Of a DNA stretch of 12,925 bases, positions 11,699-12,925 are shown piece after piece. The notes below the pieces were generated by a model. The model was given only the letters and a program-made list of their open reading frames with translations, was not told the DNA's origin and did no database searches. Source of the DNA: Minisyncoccota bacterium (GTDB lineage: Bacteria; Patescibacteriota; Minisyncoccia; Phycocordibacterales; UBA2100); assembly GCA_018061585.1 (NCBI GenBank), contig JAGOTU010000011.1, positions 1-12,925 on the forward strand, in the 5' to 3' direction. The number at the start of each line of letters is the position of its first letter. The stretch's first letter is position 1. Position numbers and translations under genes: made by a program.

Positions 11699-12868
11699 TT
11701 ATGGAAGCAGTGAGCGGAAGCTTGCCTTGATCGAATTCCATCCGCCGCTCAGTACATCGCCAAGCGTTGTACCTTTGTCGGACGCATCTTCTGCGAATGC
11801 CCAGCGACACAGGCCGTATGCGACCGACCACGTCGCGTCAGTGGATGCTGTTCGTGCGACGTTTGCCATTTGTCCGACTTGTGAAGGAAGTTTGAGAACT
11901 GATTTTGCAATTTCTGTAGCGGAGGCCGAGCCTGAACCGCCGCCGGTAAGTACGATACCTGCGGGTAAAAGTTTTTGACGGCCGATCGTTTTCAAATGTC
12001 CGTTGATGAGTGTGAACATATCTTTGAGTCGCGCGCTCACGATCATGTCGGATTTCTTTTGCGGGATATCAGCACCGGTCACGCCACCGCGCTTCATTTG
12101 TTCTGCTTCGGAAAGCGGCAATTGGAACTGCAGCGCGATGTTGTTGGTGATATCGCCGGAACCTACAGGAAATACCTTGAGCGACATCGGCGTATCGTTG
12201 TCGAACACAATTATAGAAAGTGTTTCAGCGCCGATATTAGCCAAACATACGCCTGCCATTTTCTGCGCTTTGGTGAGTGATACGAGGCTTGCCGCGAGAG
12301 GGGACGCCATCACACTCTCTACTTCCACTCCGGCGGCTTCAACGGCCTCGATCAGGTCGTCGTGGTGCTGAGACAGGAGTGTGATGAGGAGGGTATCAAC
12401 AGAAAGCTTCGTACCCTGGAGATTCGCGGGCTTACCGAAGACCTTATTCCCATCGACACGGTATTCGAGCGGGATTGTATGTATGACGACCCGGTTCACG
12501 AGCTTAGGCGTCGCACGCTTTTCGCTGTCCTGCATGGCGCGCTCTATATCGCGCTCCGTCACAACGCCGCCTGATTGAGTGAGCGTTACGTCACCGGTTG
12601 AGCGAATATCATCGAGGCCAACGCCGCCGAGCGCGAGTCGTGCGCTTTTGACCGTGACCTTGGCTGCGGTTTGTGCGCGCATCAAAGCTTCGCGCACAGA
12701 GCGGGTTGCCTCGGCGCGATCAACGATATAGCCATGGCGCATGCCTTTGGAAACGGCGGTGCCGGTACCGATTATCTGCATCGGCGCCTCAGGATTTTCT
12801 GCGGGTGCGGCAATAACCACCTTCACGTTGAAGGTTCCGATGTCGATACCGGTGTAAAAAGTCCGCAT
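11699..12868 (-). CDS. ftsA: Cell division protein FtsA
   Basis: The 389-aa actin-like protein tethers FtsZ filaments to the membrane. It has phosphate-1 GIDIGTFNVKVV (7-18), phosphate-2 ANIGAETLSIIVF (210-222) and the adenosine motif GIVLTGGGSG (304-313). The FtsA-specific 1C domain region includes VTERDIERAM (103-112) and RVVIHTIPLEYRVDG (126-140). The C-terminus WNSIKASFRSLLP (377-389) looks like a short amphipathic helix with alternating hydrophobic and Lys/Arg residues, in place of the usual membrane-targeting sequence. The start follows TATACT by 9 nt. It precedes ftsZ in the classical order, and no ftsQ is visible in the bases upstream. Confidence 0.95.
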   Translation of the reverse strand: MRTFYTGIDIGTFNVKVVIAAPAENPEAPMQIIGTGTAVSKGMRHGYIVDRAEATRSVREALMRAQTAAKVTVKSARLALGGVGLDDIRSTGDVTLTQSGGVVTERDIERAMQDSEKRATPKLVNRVVIHTIPLEYRVDGNKVFGKPANLQGTKLSVDTLLITLLSQHHDDLIEAVEAAGVEVESVMASPLAASLVSLTKAQKMAGVCLANIGAETLSIIVFDNDTPMSLKVFPVGSGDITNNIALQFQLPLSEAEQMKRGGVTGADIPQKKSDMIVSARLKDMFTLINGHLKTIGRQKLLPAGIVLTGGGSGSASATEIAKSVLKLPSQVGQMANVARTASTDATWSVAYGLCRWAFAEDASDKGTTLGDVLSGGWNSIKASFRSLLP

Positions 12869-12877
12869 TGTAGGCGA

Positions 12878-12883
12878 AGTATA
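12878..12883 (-). promoter_or_regulatory. -10 box TATACT for ftsA
   Basis: On the - strand TATACT ends 9 nt before ATG 12868. The remaining 42 bases to the window edge hold no recognisable gene end or -35 box. Confidence 0.6.
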
Positions 12884-12925
12884 CCGCGATACGCCCTCAT
12901 TTACAGCGGTATTTTGTGTGGGTAG

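Noticed and set aside
12671..12925. + strand frame at the right edge
   Set aside because: It is antisense to the ftsA start and its promoter.

Overview
The window looks like chromosomal DNA of a bacterium with a streamlined genome, most likely Patescibacteria (CPR), Parcubacteria-like. This is an inference. It rests on compact gene order, many small single-domain proteins, very short or absent 5' leaders on most genes, a DoxX/cupredoxin pair, type 2 pyrF beside pyrE, and a short FtsZ ending in LPSFLRRK. No 16S rRNA or ribosomal protein gene is present to fix the taxon.

Left part (1-1240): two divergent tRNA genes, Ser(CGA) on - and Glu(UUC) on +. They are followed by an A+T-richer HEPN/AbiU2-like gene that looks broken, with an in-frame TAG and two apparent G-run frameshifts near its 5' end. 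A degenerate copy of the tRNA-Glu 3' end lies just past the gene, and a 52-nt imperfect inverted repeat overlaps that copy. This reads as a small decaying insertion at a tRNA gene.

Middle part (1245-9320, all +): a receiver-only response regulator overlapping a kinase-fold protein that lacks the usual catalytic Asp; two membrane proteins (one unknown, one YjdF/DUF2238); an ABC-2 exporter pair; an MTH1-like Nudix hydrolase with a shikimate-kinase-fold protein; a 22-codon ORF followed by a terminator and an orphan 120-aa gene, arranged like an attenuation unit; pyrF and pyrE for the last two steps of UMP synthesis; and a membrane-anchored cupredoxin one base from a DoxX-like membrane protein.

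Right part (9359-12868, all -): ftsA, then ftsZ, then an AhpF-type thioredoxin reductase homologue, each with its own promoter-like -10 box. A hairpin with A- and T-tracts at 9332-9360 separates the convergent blocks.

Two themes stand out. First, eleven start codons lie 6-9 nt downstream of a -10-like hexamer (often exactly TATACT), which predicts leaderless or nearly leaderless mRNAs; several annotated starts were moved to fit this. Second, the leader ORF/terminator/orphan gene unit at 6315-6876 has a complementary antiterminator segment inside the leader ORF, and its structural gene is the one in the window with a strong Shine-Dalgarno. It is the best candidate here for something undescribed.
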